Shown here: one piece after another, positions 5,243 to 5,433 of the stretch
Position numbering within the stretch: position 1 is the stretch's first letter
Layout: every line of letters begins with the position of its first letter
Source of the DNA: Parachlamydiaceae bacterium
Lineage (GTDB): Bacteria > Chlamydiota > Chlamydiia > Chlamydiales > Parachlamydiaceae
DNA: 5,433 nucleotides
Reading direction: 5' to 3'
NCBI GenBank assembly: GCA_013815395.1
Contig: JACDGH010000192.1
Span: 1-5,433, forward strand
Position numbers and translations under genes: made by a program
The notes under the pieces: model-generated
Database searches by the model: none
Seen by the model: the letters and a program-made list of their open reading frames with translations, nothing else
What the model was told of the DNA's origin: nothing

Positions 5243-5290
5243 TTGATGGGTGGTATTAACAGATTGGATAAGACGATGAACATTTCGTAA
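5180..5290 (+). CDS. Possible small ORF, 36 codons, unrecognised
   Basis: An ATG at 5180 opens a 36-codon frame ending in TAA at 5288-5290. AGG at 5171-5173 lies six bases upstream as a weak ribosome site. The product would be basic and glycine-rich near its start (MRFLGRIGGGG) and end KTMNIS; it has no membrane segment. It overlaps the right end of the inverted-end block, which argues against a conserved gene. I do not recognise it, and chance is the default explanation. Confidence 0.15.
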   Translation: MRFLGRIGGGGEIKRFTQKMDLMGGINRLDKTMNIS

Positions 5291-5349
5291 TGACTCTATA
5301 CGGCCTGGCCAATTCGTCCCGCTTCTATACGTTTTAGAGGCTAATGGGG

Positions 5350-5385
5350 AACGCAGAGACGGGGAGAAACGCAGAGACGCTGAGA
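5350..5385. repeat. Two tandem 18-bp units of ACGCAGAG type
   Basis: The units at 5350-5367 and 5368-5385 both begin AACGCAGAGACG and end GAGA, differing at two positions. Each unit can also be read as two degenerate 9-mers (AACGCAGAG followed by ACGNNGAGA). The tract is markedly purine-rich against an AT-rich background. It lies just upstream of the presumed promoter of the next gene. Confidence 0.75.
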
Positions 5386-5399
5386 ACTAAATTAGTAAA

Positions 5400-5405
5400 T
5401 ATAAT
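5400..5405 (+). promoter_or_regulatory. Possible -10 box for the gene beyond the right edge
   Basis: TATAAT at 5400-5405 matches the -10 consensus perfectly and lies 16 bases before the Shine-Dalgarno sequence. No recognisable -35 is present 16-18 bp upstream, where the tandem repeat lies, and the area is AT-rich. This is therefore a tentative call. Confidence 0.4.
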
Positions 5406-5420
5406 AAAGTATAGTTTAAA

Positions 5421-5427
5421 GAAGGAG
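5421..5427 (+). promoter_or_regulatory. Strong Shine-Dalgarno sequence for a gene starting just outside the window
   Basis: GAAGGAG at 5421-5427 is a near-perfect anti-16S match. Six bases remain before the window ends, so a start codon at or very near 5434 would have ideal spacing. The gene itself cannot be seen. Confidence 0.65.
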
Positions 5428-5433
5428 CGACAA

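Larger units (their letters stand above)
4949..5433. other. Non-coding, repeat-bearing right flank
   Basis: No convincing gene is visible on either strand in these 485 bases. The first half is very AT-rich with a 9-bp repeat array and T-runs. The middle contains a block with inverted ends and inner hairpins. The last 90 bases hold an 18-bp tandem repeat, a -10-like box and a strong Shine-Dalgarno sequence for a gene starting just outside. The longest small frames are 36 codons on the plus strand (5180-5290) and 46 codons on the minus strand (about 5284-5147), neither with recognisable similarity. Confidence 0.6.

Noticed and set aside
5147..5284. 46-codon minus-strand open frame with a proline run
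   Set aside because: It has no convincing ribosome site, overlaps the palindromic block, and has no recognisable similarity.

Overview
This 5.4 kb window looks like chromosomal DNA of a moderately AT-rich Gram-negative bacterium. The best guess is an environmental member of the Chlamydiae (Parachlamydia/Protochlamydia/Waddlia type). The guess rests on GroEL stretches that read like chlamydial GroEL (VASKTSD, AGANPM, TISANNDAEIG), on CIRCE/HrcA-type control of groESL, and on a PutA lacking a DNA-binding domain. I assign this from remembered sequence features only, so it is tentative.

Layout. Positions 1-765 hold, on the minus strand, the first 255 codons of a bifunctional proline-catabolic flavoenzyme (PutA) that runs off the left edge. 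A 318-bp divergent intergenic region follows, containing a large inverted repeat. From 1084 to 2412 lies a secreted DUF1343/NamZ-family protein, likely a peptidoglycan exo-N-acetylmuramidase, read from a GTG start. Positions 2413-4633 are a complete groESL heat-shock operon: CIRCE operator, near-consensus vegetative promoter, groES, an intercistronic hairpin, groEL with an eight-unit Gly-Gly-Met tail, and a strong intrinsic terminator. A small FmdB-type zinc-ribbon protein with an extra cysteine cluster follows at 4655-4948. The last 485 bp carry no convincing gene. They hold short tandem repeats, a palindromic block with inverted ends, a doubtful 36-codon ORF, and at the very right edge a -10 box and a strong Shine-Dalgarno sequence whose start codon should lie just outside the window.

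How it works together. GroES and GroEL form the chaperonin folding machine, probably repressed by HrcA at CIRCE and transcribed from the promoter at 2460-2488. The other genes look like independent units for proline oxidation, cell-wall turnover and an uncharacterised zinc-ribbon role.

The most interesting signal is in GroEL. The ATPase residues I could match (E. coli D52, D87, D398, D495) are intact. In contrast, the residues forming the E. coli ring-ring salt bridges (E434, R452, E461) and the neighbouring S463, V464 and R501 are all replaced. This suggests altered inter-ring allostery or a specialised paralogue. I found no rRNA, tRNA, CRISPR array or transposase.
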